The translations under genes were made by a program, and so were the position numbers. Of a stretch of DNA of 5,652 nucleotides, positions 1 to 5,652 are shown one piece after another. This stretch comes from Bacteroidales bacterium (GTDB lineage Bacteria > Bacteroidota > Bacteroidia > Bacteroidales > UBA7960). Numbering within the stretch: the first letter of the stretch is position 1; every line of letters begins with the position of its first letter. The notes under the pieces were generated by a model that did not search any database, was not told the DNA's origin, and worked only from the letters and a program-made list of their open reading frames with translations. Where the stretch lies: NCBI GenBank assembly GCA_007132825.1, contig SLNX01000054.1:1-5652 (forward strand). Direction: 5' to 3'.

Positions 1-436
1 GATCGCTGGAGTATTCGCGCGCCACATGGTTCGGGACAAAATCGATGATCGGTGACAGTTTGGCCCGGTAGCATCTTTCGATCAATGACTCGAACTCTGC
101 CATTCGGTTATCTACATCTTCAGCCAGATCAGGTGATACGTCATAATAATCACGAATGGCGTACGGGGAACCGGCCTGTCCTTTGATAACCAGTGGGTTT
201 CCAGCAGGAATTCCGTGTTTCGGATAACCGGTGCAGGAAGCATGTTCCAGTATCCCTGTTAGCCAGATGTGATTGGCACCCAGGGCCGCAATTTTGTTAA
301 GCGTCTGTTGCGTAAGGTCGTTAAAGGTACCACAGCCATTTTCTGCCTTCGTGCCCCAGGGTTTTATCTTTGTTTTTGTATTGCCCGCCAGTCTTACAAG
401 CAGCTGGTATATGATGATTTTTTCTTTTTTTTTCAT
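1..436 (-). CDS. Alpha-amylase family (GH13) glycosidase, N-terminal part, cut by the window edge
   Basis: Seen: an open frame runs on the minus strand from ATG at 436-434 to the window edge, 145 codons without a stop. It begins MKKKEKIIIYQLLVRLAGN and has no signal peptide. Residues 89-100 read GSPYAIRDYYDV, the usual entry to the GH13 (beta/alpha)8 barrel. Residues 132-137 read DFVPNH, which matches GH13 conserved region I (DxVxNH), whose Asn and His lie at the active site. Known: GH13 enzymes hydrolyse or rearrange alpha-glucans with a catalytic Asp, Glu and Asp triad; those residues lie further downstream and are outside the window. Inferred: a cytoplasmic enzyme acting on maltodextrin or storage glucan, of the type whose N-terminus carries an ENGCG motif (residues 32-36 here). 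Subfamily and exact substrate cannot be judged. The second to fifth codons form an A9-G-A6 tract. The gene follows the helicase gene in the same direction after a 116-base gap. Confidence 0.9.
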   Translation of the reverse strand, partial: MKKKEKIIIYQLLVRLAGNTKTKIKPWGTKAENGCGTFNDLTQQTLNKIAALGANHIWLTGILEHASCTGYPKHGIPAGNPLVIKGQAGSPYAIRDYYDVSPDLAEDVDNRMAEFESLIERCYRAKLSPIIDFVPNHVAREYSSD

Positions 437-449
437 TGGATATAATTAT

Positions 450-457
450 CAAAGGTT
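450..457 (-). promoter_or_regulatory. Possible weak -7 box for the GH13 gene
   Basis: On the minus strand this reads AACCTTTG, seven of eight positions of the Bacteroidetes -7 motif TAnnTTTG, and it ends 13 bases before the ATG. That spacing is nearly the same as for the better box in front of tamL. No TTG lies at the usual 17-23 base distance; the nearest (474-472) is only 14 bases away. The call is therefore weak, and the gene may instead be read from the helicase transcript. Confidence 0.22.
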
Positions 458-481
458 TAATGGTGACAGGTCAAGACAGTC

Positions 482-545
482 ATTACAATCTTCACATCTT
501 CACATCTTCACATCTGCTAATCTGCACATTTTCACATTTGCCAAT
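482..545. repeat. Eight-unit tandem octamer array between the helicase and GH13 genes
   Basis: Eight consecutive blocks of exactly 8 bases can be read on the plus strand: attacaat, cttcacat (three times, 490-513), ctgctaat, ctgcacat, tttcacat and ttgccaat. The consensus is close to YTKCACAT. On the transcribed minus strand each unit begins AT and is rich in purines and G. The array fills most of the 116-base gap and touches neither start nor stop codon. Three units are identical and the rest degenerate, so it looks like an ageing array. The units are directly adjacent with no spacers, so this is not CRISPR. Function is unknown. Confidence 0.88.
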
Positions 546-563
546 CTCAACCTCAACCTTCAA
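546..563. repeat. Short period-6 repeat running into the helicase stop codon
   Basis: Directly after the octamer array the period changes from 8 to 6: ctcaac, ctcaac, then the imperfect cttcaa. The helicase stop codon (TGA, minus strand 555-553) lies inside the second copy. The last sense codons of the helicase (Glu-Gly) are therefore built from repeat sequence, which suggests that repeat growth or decay has reshaped the 3' end of the gene. Confidence 0.6.
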
Positions 564-1983
564 AGAACTCTTCCACAAAATTCATTAAAAATACTTTTGT
601 CGTGCTTCTGGTTAGCGCCGTATATAACCAGCGCAGGTATTCCGTGTCCGGGGTTTTTTCCGGAAGGTAGCCCATTTCTACAAAAACGTGTTTCCATTGG
701 CCGCCCTGGGCTTTATGGCAAGTCATGGCGTAAGCATACTTTACCTGCAGTGCATTCAGATATGGATTGTTGCGAATGTGTGCCATTCTTGTTCTTTTGT
801 TCGGTATATGCTGATAATCTTCAGCAACAGCTTCAAAAAGTGCATTTGCGTCTTTTTGTGGCAGTGCCGGACCTTCCGTTTCCAGCGTGTTGAGCAAAAG
901 CTTAACTTCCAGATCGGGTTCATCCGGGTAGTCGATCATTCGGGCAGAGACATCTGCAAAGCGGAAACCGTATAATTCCTCAGATCTCAGGATCCTTTTC
1001 AGCTCCAGGATGTCTCCGTTGGCAATGAATCCGGCCTCTGATTGCTCTGGCAGCCAGAAATAGTTGTTTCTTACCACCATCAGCAATTCTCCGGCATTGA
1101 TCTCATCTTCCATGAAAAGCACACGCTGCCGGATGTGCTGATTAAACATGTTGGCCCGTTTGTTTGAACGGCAGATTGTCAAAGCTTCCTCTTTGCCGGA
1201 GCTTATGTATGCATCATTGACCTCATCTGCCGCATCCTGTCCCTGAACGCGGATCATGTCATCAAATCCTTTGAGTTTAAATCCCGGGAAGCCATTTTTA
1301 TCTTTGGCAAGCATCTCCCTGATCTTTGTCGCATTGAAGAGAATTCCGCTATTCCGGGCTTGCCTGACCACCTCCTTGAGTTCATGTTCAAGAATAAGGA
1401 AATTAAATCTCCTTTTAAGGAATGATTTATTTAAAGCCGGACTTTCATTTGAATGCACCGGAGGGAGCTGCGCCGTATCTCCAACCAGGATAAGCCGACA
1501 GTTGTTATGGTTGTAAATGTAACGAAGAAGATCTTCGAGCAGATTGGCACCTCCGAACAAACTTCCCTGGTTGGCAGCTGTTCCCCATGCAATCATAGAG
1601 GCTTCGTCAACGATGAAAAATGTGTCTTTGTGCTTGTTTTGCTGAAGGACAACCTGCATGGTTCCATCACTACCCGTTTGAAGGCGGTATATTTTTTTAT
1701 GGATGGTGTATGCTTTTTTGCCGGCATAGGTGGCCAGTACTTTTGCAGCCCTTCCTGTTGGTGCAAGCAAAACAGTGTCACTGTTTATCTGGGGGAGAAT
1801 GGAGACCAGGCTGCTGACAACGCTTGTTTTTCCGGTTCCCGCGTAACCCTTAAGCAAAAATATCGAATTGGGTTCTATGCTGGTTATGAAGGCTGCCAGT
1901 TCCCGAAATAAACGCAGCTGGTCCTGTGTCGGTTCATATGGGAAGACCCGCTGCAGTGCATGAACAATTGTATTTTCAACCAT
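553..1983 (-). CDS. Stand-alone RecD-like superfamily 1B DNA helicase (AAA ATPase)
   Basis: Seen, numbered from the preferred 476-residue start: a Q-motif-like EPTQDQ (17-22), Walker A GYAGTGKT (46-53), motif Ia APTGRAAKVL (74-83), Walker B FIVDEASM (123-130), motif III LVGDTAQLPPV (166-176), VVRQ (205-208), a UvrD-C-2-like motif with TCHKAQGGQW (421-430), and the final helicase motif LYTALTRS (453-460). All ATPase motifs look intact. Known: this arrangement is that of RecD/RecD2/Dda-type 5'-to-3' helicases. The protein lacks the long N-terminal region of RecD2, and no recB or recC lies beside it, so it is not evidently part of RecBCD. Inferred: DNA repair or replication-fork processing in the cytoplasm. 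Start choice: ATG at 1983 lies one base after the tamL stop (TAATATG). An upstream in-frame ATG at 2007 would add eight residues and overlap tamL by 23 bases; the shorter start fits the short N-termini of such proteins better. No Shine-Dalgarno sequence is seen. Confidence 0.92.
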   Translation of the reverse strand: MVENTIVHALQRVFPYEPTQDQLRLFRELAAFITSIEPNSIFLLKGYAGTGKTSVVSSLVSILPQINSDTVLLAPTGRAAKVLATYAGKKAYTIHKKIYRLQTGSDGTMQVVLQQNKHKDTFFIVDEASMIAWGTAANQGSLFGGANLLEDLLRYIYNHNNCRLILVGDTAQLPPVHSNESPALNKSFLKRRFNFLILEHELKEVVRQARNSGILFNATKIREMLAKDKNGFPGFKLKGFDDMIRVQGQDAADEVNDAYISSGKEEALTICRSNKRANMFNQHIRQRVLFMEDEINAGELLMVVRNNYFWLPEQSEAGFIANGDILELKRILRSEELYGFRFADVSARMIDYPDEPDLEVKLLLNTLETEGPALPQKDANALFEAVAEDYQHIPNKRTRMAHIRNNPYLNALQVKYAYAMTCHKAQGGQWKHVFVEMGYLPEKTPDTEYLRWLYTALTRSTTKVFLMNFVEEFFEG

Positions 1984-1987
1984 ATTA
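1981..1987 (-). promoter_or_regulatory. Stop-start junction TAATATG coupling tamL to the helicase
   Basis: On the minus strand the tamL stop TAA (1987-1985) and the helicase ATG (1983-1981) are separated by one base. With no recognisable ribosome binding site in front of the ATG, termination and re-initiation by the same ribosome is the simplest reading. The junction implies one transcript for both genes. The geometry is seen directly; coupling is inferred. Confidence 0.6.
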
Positions 1988-4345
1988 AAAAGGATAGCCG
2001 ATACCAAGATTGAAGTTCCAGTTCCTGAAACGTGGCCAGGATGATGTCCACCGATTGCCCTCTGACAGGGCCGGATTTCTCAAAGGCGTTGCGGCATCGA
2101 GGCGGACTATGAAAAAATCAAAATCGACGCGCAATCCAAAGCCTGAGCCAATCGCAATCTCCTTATAGAATCGATCCAGCGCAAAATGTCCCAATGCGAA
2201 TTGCTCGTTCTCCTGTAAAAACCAGACATTTCCTGCATCAAGGAAAAAGGCGCCTTTCCAATATCTGTAGAGTGGAAAGCGGTATTCAATATTGGCCTCC
2301 AGCTTAATGTCGCCATACTTGTCAAAACGCAGTTCATCAGCCTCAGGGTATCCGCCCGGGCCCAGATTGTAAATGCTCCATGCCCTGATGCTGTTTGCAC
2401 CACCACTGTAGTAGCTTTTGATAAATGGCATAACGTCAATGTTGCCATAAGGAATGCCAAGCCCACCCATTATGCGAAATACCAGTGTGTTTTTCTGATC
2501 AAAAACCCGATAATACCTGAAGTCGGCATCCGTCTTAAGATATTGTGCAAACGGAATTCCAAAAATTGTGTAACTGCCACTATCATCCTTTTTACCATTT
2601 AATTGAGATGCGGCCAGGTAGATCAGGTTTCCGGATGATTCAAGGTTTCCACGGAAATAAATAAAATCCCTGCGTCTGTCAATTTGTTGTGTGCTGTATG
2701 TATATGTATACTTGGTGCCACCAATCAAGTGGTCTCTGTATCTGCTAAGGATCAGCGGGTTTGCATCAGGAATCCTTGATTGAAGGATTGAGTCATTGAA
2801 TATCTTTATTGAGCTGACTTCCAGTGGAGTTAGCTGATGGTGTCTTCTATTGTCCTGCCGCCAGTTGAATCCATAGCTTACATTTATAATGTACCTGGTG
2901 TAATCAGGGCGCTGACGGTAGTTAAACCCGGTTAGGATAGTTGTTTGGGGACGTGCAGTGCGTGCCAGGCTTTCTGCCCGGAACGGCAGTAACAATTTCG
3001 GAAAGTCTATGGAAACATCAGCTCCCATTTCCAGTGTGTTAAAGGGCAGTCGCTGAAAAACCTCTTCATCAGCCGATTCACCCGAAACCTCAAGGGCCCC
3101 TTTTAGCCGCACATTTAAAATTTCAGCACCACTGAAGAAGTTTCTGTTCTGAAACATAAGGTTTCCGGCTATGCCGAGGTTTCCGGCAGTGTTCAAACCT
3201 TCTGCCTCAATGGTGAACGCGTTTCTTGGTGCCCTGGTAAGCTCAATTCGAACATCAAGAAGACCCAATGTGTCATTGACCAGCTGGCTGTTTTCGGGAA
3301 CAACGGGTATAAATTGAACGTTAACAAACCTGAAGTTCCTCAAACCGGCAAGGAAACCATGAGTCTGTTCCAGTCGTCTGATGTTGTAATAATCACCACT
3401 CTCAAGCATGATGTTGCTTGCAATTGCCCTTGGTCGTATCTGCATCGGGCCATTGTGCATGAATTTATAAACTGCTCCATTGTTATCATTCTCAATCTGG
3501 AACAAGGTCGTGTCGGGAAAATGCTGGTATGGTATCAACCTTGAATATTCAGGGTATACAAAAACATCATTTATCTTATACCTTCGATGGGATAAAAATT
3601 TTTGCTCACGGGTTGATGCACCAGCAACAACCGGACTGTTTATCAGAATTTCAATGTCAAGCTGTCTGTTGTTTAAAGTACTGTCGACCTGAAAGAAGAT
3701 AAAATCGCGTGAAAAGTTAAAAAAACCTTCCTCTTTGAGATGTCTCGTAATGCGTTGCCGCTCTTTTTGTAAAACATCAACATCATAACGCTCACCACGT
3801 ACCAGCAATGAATTCAGAGTATCTCTATAAACAAATGGTGCCAGGTGGGGATCTTGTATCAGGTAATCAATGTTACGAATCTTATAAGGCTTATTGCCTT
3901 TTACCGTGTAGGTAACGTTTGCCCTTTTTCTCCTGTAGTTTACCTCATGTGATACCTCAGCATTAAAATACCCCTTGTTTTGCAGAAAGAGTTCAAATTG
4001 CCGCTCTGTTTGATCAACCAGAGCGGGATTAAAAATCACCGGAGGTTCTCCAATGGTATTCTTCATCCACTGTCTGATCCGGGTATCTCTACCCCTGTCA
4101 GCAAATTGGTAAACATTCAGGTGGAAACGGTAAAAGCCCAAAATGCGGCGGTTTGGTTCCTGCCTGATATAATTGCGCAGCTCATGTACCTCTACGTCAG
4201 TATTCTCAATATTAATCCTATTGCGATTAAGCAAGTAATGATCTTCCGGAAGCCGCCTCGTTGGCATACATGCCTGAAACAACAACAAAAGCAGGGCCGG
4301 CAGAAAAATTTTATAGAGGCGGAACAGCTGCACAGGTTTAAACAT
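1985..4345 (-). CDS. tamL: TamL: lipid-anchored TamA-type outer membrane assembly protein (Omp85/BamA superfamily)
   Basis: Seen: 786 residues. A short positively charged stretch and a Leu-rich core (15-23) lead to FQAC with Cys26, a lipobox-like signal peptidase II site. Next come POTRA-like segments, roughly 34-152, 154-236 (opening YKIRNIDYL) and 256-372 (opening YKINDVFVY). From about 375 to the end, amphipathic strands form the 16-stranded-type barrel. The barrel carries the Omp85 loop-6 motif as SIRAW (652-656) followed by LGPGGY (661-666), and it ends in a beta-signal with terminal Phe (NFNLGIGYPF). Known: TamL is the Bacteroidetes/Chlorobi lineage of TamA, distinguished by its lipid anchor; the family works with the inner-membrane-anchored TamB in outer-membrane protein or lipid homeostasis. 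tamB is not visible here. The usual loop motif is (V/I)RG(F/Y); Ala-Trp replaces Gly-Phe, a variant I associate with TamL-like proteins but could not verify. A stand-alone BamA is the alternative, but the lipobox and three rather than five POTRAs argue for TamL. Confidence 0.92.
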   Translation of the reverse strand: MFKPVQLFRLYKIFLPALLLLLFQACMPTRRLPEDHYLLNRNRINIENTDVEVHELRNYIRQEPNRRILGFYRFHLNVYQFADRGRDTRIRQWMKNTIGEPPVIFNPALVDQTERQFELFLQNKGYFNAEVSHEVNYRRKRANVTYTVKGNKPYKIRNIDYLIQDPHLAPFVYRDTLNSLLVRGERYDVDVLQKERQRITRHLKEEGFFNFSRDFIFFQVDSTLNNRQLDIEILINSPVVAGASTREQKFLSHRRYKINDVFVYPEYSRLIPYQHFPDTTLFQIENDNNGAVYKFMHNGPMQIRPRAIASNIMLESGDYYNIRRLEQTHGFLAGLRNFRFVNVQFIPVVPENSQLVNDTLGLLDVRIELTRAPRNAFTIEAEGLNTAGNLGIAGNLMFQNRNFFSGAEILNVRLKGALEVSGESADEEVFQRLPFNTLEMGADVSIDFPKLLLPFRAESLARTARPQTTILTGFNYRQRPDYTRYIINVSYGFNWRQDNRRHHQLTPLEVSSIKIFNDSILQSRIPDANPLILSRYRDHLIGGTKYTYTYSTQQIDRRRDFIYFRGNLESSGNLIYLAASQLNGKKDDSGSYTIFGIPFAQYLKTDADFRYYRVFDQKNTLVFRIMGGLGIPYGNIDVMPFIKSYYSGGANSIRAWSIYNLGPGGYPEADELRFDKYGDIKLEANIEYRFPLYRYWKGAFFLDAGNVWFLQENEQFALGHFALDRFYKEIAIGSGFGLRVDFDFFIVRLDAATPLRNPALSEGNRWTSSWPRFRNWNFNLGIGYPF

Positions 4346-4357
4346 TTATGTTGGTTA

Positions 4358-4365
4358 CAAAGATA
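4358..4365 (-). promoter_or_regulatory. Probable -7 promoter box of tamL
   Basis: The minus strand reads TATCTTTG, a full match to the Bacteroidetes -7 motif TAnnTTTG, ending 12 bases before the tamL ATG. The expected -33 TTTG/TTG is missing at the right distance: the upstream stretch is the CTTAAT-like period-6 repeat. If used, the transcript would have a leader of fewer than about 10 bases. It would drive tamL and the helicase together. Confidence 0.42.
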
Positions 4366-4369
4366 ATAA

Positions 4370-4393
4370 TTAAGGTTAAGATTAAGTTAGGGT
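4370..4393. repeat. Period-6 tandem repeat (TTAAGN) upstream of tamL
   Basis: Blocks of six follow each other: ttaagg, ttaaga, ttaagt, then the degenerate tagggt. The tract lies five bases upstream of the tamL -7 box, where the -33 element would be expected. A change in copy number would move upstream DNA relative to the core promoter. It looks like a telomere repeat only by chance. Confidence 0.65.
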
Positions 4394-4402
4394 CATCCAG
4401 TT

Positions 4403-4444
4403 GTAGCCACAGGGCTTAACCTGTGGCAAAGGGCTTGACCTGTG
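4403..4444. repeat. REP-like palindrome with GTAG head, plus a repeated half copy
   Basis: GTAG (4403-4406) leads directly into a perfect inverted repeat: GCCACAGG (4406-4413), a six-base loop gcttaa, and CCTGTGGC (4420-4427). The loop and right arm are then repeated: agggcttaacctgtg (4411-4425) and agggcttgacctgtg (4430-4444) differ at one base with a period of 19. The second copy has no left arm of its own, so the one left arm could pair with either right arm. Known: REP elements mobilised by RAYT transposases have a GTAG or GGAG tetranucleotide at the foot of a GC-rich imperfect hairpin. Inferred: a REP-like element or its remnant. A regulator binding site upstream of tamL is the alternative; a terminator is unlikely between divergent genes. 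No RAYT gene is in the window. Confidence 0.55.
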
Positions 4445-4488
4445 CACCAAAATATTAACTCCCGAAGATCAATAAACATAAAAAAAAC

Positions 4489-4515
4489 AACCAGTCAACC
4501 AGTCAACCAATCAAC
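4489..4515. repeat. Second tandem octamer array (AACCAGTC)
   Basis: Two perfect copies of aaccagtc (4489-4504), then aaccaatc (4505-4512), then the start of a fourth (aac). The unit length is 8, as in the array at 482-545, but the unit sequence differs. It follows an A8 run (4480-4487) and lies in AT-rich DNA upstream of the likely glmM promoter. Function is unknown. Confidence 0.8.
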
Positions 4516-4548
4516 ATTATTGTAAAATTGGTATGTTAAAATAATTTA

Positions 4549-4580
4549 TTGGTTTGATATTTCATTTTTTAATACTTTTG
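4549..4580 (+). promoter_or_regulatory. Probable glmM promoter (-33 TTG/TTTG and -7 TACTTTTG)
   Basis: TACTTTTG at 4573-4580 is a full match to TAnnTTTG. Two upstream candidates could be the -33 element: TTG at 4549-4551, 21 bases away and within the known 17-23 range, or TTTG at 4553-4556, 16 bases away. The start codon is 98 bases further on, so the leader would be about 90 bases. It contains two weak inverted repeats, TATAC/GTATA (4602-4614) and GATAA/TTATC (4625-4638), with no assigned role. Confidence 0.48.
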
Positions 4581-4678
4581 TTTTGACAATGATCGTTTTC
4601 TTATACTGAGTATACAAAAAACAAGATAATTAGTTATCATCTGATCTATATATCCAGCATTCATTAACACATGTGAAC

Positions 4679-5652
4679 ATGACACTCATACAATCGATAT
4701 CAGGTATAAGGGGGACAATGGGTGGCAATCCCGGATCAGGATTGTCGCCGGTGGATATCGTACGCTTCACTGGAGCTTTTGGCATGTGGCTAAAATCCCG
4801 GAATGATTCTTCGAGGTTTTCTGTAGTGGTTGGACGAGATGCACGTCTTTCCGGACAGATGGTAGGCAATGTTGTTACCGCTACCCTTCAGGCATTGGGT
4901 ATTGATGTGATAGACGCCGGCCTGTCAACAACGCCAACTGTTGAGATGGCAGTTATTCATCTGAATGCCAAGGGTGGTATTGTTATAACTGCAAGTCACA
5001 ATCCGATGAACTGGAATGCATTGAAGCTACTCAATGAGCAAGGTGAGTTTCTGTCTTCAGCACAGGGGGTTGAAATGCAAAAGTGGACAGATTTCTCGAC
5101 ACTGGATTTCGTTACTTCTGAAAAGCTGGGTAAGGTTGTTTCTGATCCTTCCTTGCTTGAAACGCATATTGAAAAGATCCTCGAACTTCCTCTTGTAGAC
5201 AGTGACGCAATCCAACGGGCAGGGTTTAAGGTTGTTGTCGACGGTATAAACTCTTCAGGAGGGATTGCTGTTCCGATGCTTTTGGATGCTTTGGGCGTGA
5301 AACATGTGTTTGAGATCAACTGCGAACCGACCGGATTTTTTCAGCACAATCCGGAACCCTTGCCAGAGCATTTGCAGGTATTGGCAGAGGCAGTTGTTAA
5401 AAATTCTGCACATCTGGGCTTTGCTGTCGATCCGGATGTAGACCGATTGGCAGTTGTTCAGGAGGATGGTGAATTTTTCGGTGAAGAATATACCCTGGTT
5501 GCCGTTGCCGATTATGTTCTATCAAAAACGCCGGGGAATACAGTAAGCAACATGAGTTCCAGCCAGGCACTGGCCGAAGTAACTGCCCGACACAATGGAA
5601 AACACTTCTTTTCAAAAGTTGGTGAAGCACATGTTGTGGAGATGATGAAGAA
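4679..5652 (+). CDS. glmM: Phosphoglucosamine mutase GlmM, N-terminal part, cut by the window edge
   Basis: Seen: 324 codons open to the right edge. The protein starts MTLIQSISGIRGTMGG, the typical N-terminus of Bacteroidetes GlmM, which fixes the ATG at 4679; an in-frame GTG at 4673 is a less likely start. VGRDARLSG (51-59) is the conserved segment of domain 1. TASHNP (104-109) holds Ser106, the serine phosphorylated in the catalytic cycle. DPDVDR (251-256) is the Mg2+-binding loop. KVGEAHVVEMM (313-323) lies just before the sugar-binding and C-terminal phosphate-binding regions, which are off the window. Known: the alpha-D-phosphohexomutase family; GlmM converts GlcN-6-P to GlcN-1-P for UDP-GlcNAc, which feeds peptidoglycan and LPS synthesis in the cytoplasm. 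Because the specificity loop is missing, phosphomannomutase or phosphoglucomutase activity cannot be excluded from these residues alone. No Shine-Dalgarno sequence is seen. Confidence 0.94.
   Translation, partial: MTLIQSISGIRGTMGGNPGSGLSPVDIVRFTGAFGMWLKSRNDSSRFSVVVGRDARLSGQMVGNVVTATLQALGIDVIDAGLSTTPTVEMAVIHLNAKGGIVITASHNPMNWNALKLLNEQGEFLSSAQGVEMQKWTDFSTLDFVTSEKLGKVVSDPSLLETHIEKILELPLVDSDAIQRAGFKVVVDGINSSGGIAVPMLLDALGVKHVFEINCEPTGFFQHNPEPLPEHLQVLAEAVVKNSAHLGFAVDPDVDRLAVVQEDGEFFGEEYTLVAVADYVLSKTPGNTVSNMSSSQALAEVTARHNGKHFFSKVGEAHVVEMMK

Larger units (their letters stand above)
4346..4678. other. Divergent intergenic region, 333 bases, tamL to glmM
   Basis: AT-rich DNA without a credible gene. 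In order it holds the tamL -7 box, a period-6 tract, the REP-like palindrome with its half copy, an octamer array, the likely glmM promoter and a leader of about 90 bases. I see no tRNA, known riboswitch or terminator with a T-tract. Just before glmM, ATG-TGA (4671-4676) forms a minimal start-stop pair out of frame with the gene, probably by chance. Confidence 0.7.

Noticed and set aside
437..481. Terminator for the helicase gene
   Set aside because: Only a weak 4-5 bp inverted repeat (TGAC/GTCA) is present, without a T-tract, so it is too weak to call.
482..545. CRISPR-like array
   Set aside because: The units are 8 bases, directly adjacent and without spacers, and no cas gene is near.
273..893. 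Plus-strand open frame of 206 codons across the octamer array
   Set aside because: It lies opposite the GH13 and helicase genes, both with strong family motifs, and its middle is the translated tandem repeat (HLHIFTSANLHIFTFANL).
553..1983. Helicase as part of an anti-phage defence system or a RecBCD complex
   Set aside because: No nuclease, recB, recC or other defence gene is adjacent, and its partner is tamL; nothing in the window supports a defence role.
2107..2466. Minus-strand open frame of 119 codons inside tamL
   Set aside because: It is a frame-shifted shadow of the tamL barrel region, which is intact in its own frame up to the terminal Phe.
4370..4393. Telomere-like TTAGGG repeat
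   Set aside because: Only one degenerate unit resembles TTAGGG; the tract is internal to a bacterial intergenic region with unit TTAAGN.
4406..4427. Rho-independent terminator
   Set aside because: The hairpin lies between divergent genes, where no transcript is expected to end, and no T-tract follows on either strand.
4584..4614. TTGACA followed by TATACT resembling a sigma-70 promoter
   Set aside because: The spacing is poor, and Bacteroidetes primary sigma factors use TAnnTTTG-type boxes; a full match to that motif lies just upstream.
4630..5319. Minus-strand open frames opposite glmM (4630-4869 and 4996-5319)
   Set aside because: They are antisense to an intact GlmM reading frame with catalytic Ser and metal-loop motifs, and show no recognisable domains.

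Overview
The window looks like chromosomal DNA of a member of the Bacteroidota (Bacteroidetes), probably Bacteroidales or a close relative. Four things point there: a lipid-anchored TamA-type outer membrane protein (TamL), GlmM and GH13 N-termini of the kind found in that phylum, start codons without Shine-Dalgarno sequences, and promoter boxes matching the phylum's TAnnTTTG motif. The coding sequence is ordinary. The less ordinary material is in the two gaps between genes.

Layout. Positions 1-436 (minus strand) hold the first 145 codons of a cytoplasmic alpha-amylase-family (GH13) enzyme, cut by the window edge. Positions 437-552 are a short gap almost filled by eight tandem octamers. Positions 553-1983 (minus) encode a stand-alone RecD-like SF1B DNA helicase. 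Positions 1985-4345 (minus) encode TamL, an outer-membrane assembly lipoprotein of the BamA/TamA (Omp85) family; its stop codon is one base from the preferred helicase start. Positions 4346-4678 are a divergent intergenic region. It carries a likely tamL promoter, a period-6 repeat, a REP-like palindrome, a second octamer array and a likely glmM promoter. Positions 4679-5652 (plus) hold the first 324 codons of phosphoglucosamine mutase (GlmM), cut by the right edge.

How the genes fit together. tamL and the helicase gene are probably one transcript with coupled translation. The GH13 gene lies in the same direction, 116 bases beyond the helicase stop, and may be read through or have its own weak promoter. 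GlmM supplies GlcN-1-P for UDP-GlcNAc, hence for peptidoglycan and LPS, and TamL works in outer-membrane biogenesis. The divergent pair is therefore loosely themed on the cell envelope; the helicase is not obviously related. I see no defence system, CRISPR array, integrase, transposase gene or RNA gene. The best candidates for something under-described are the octamer arrays and the REP-like element.
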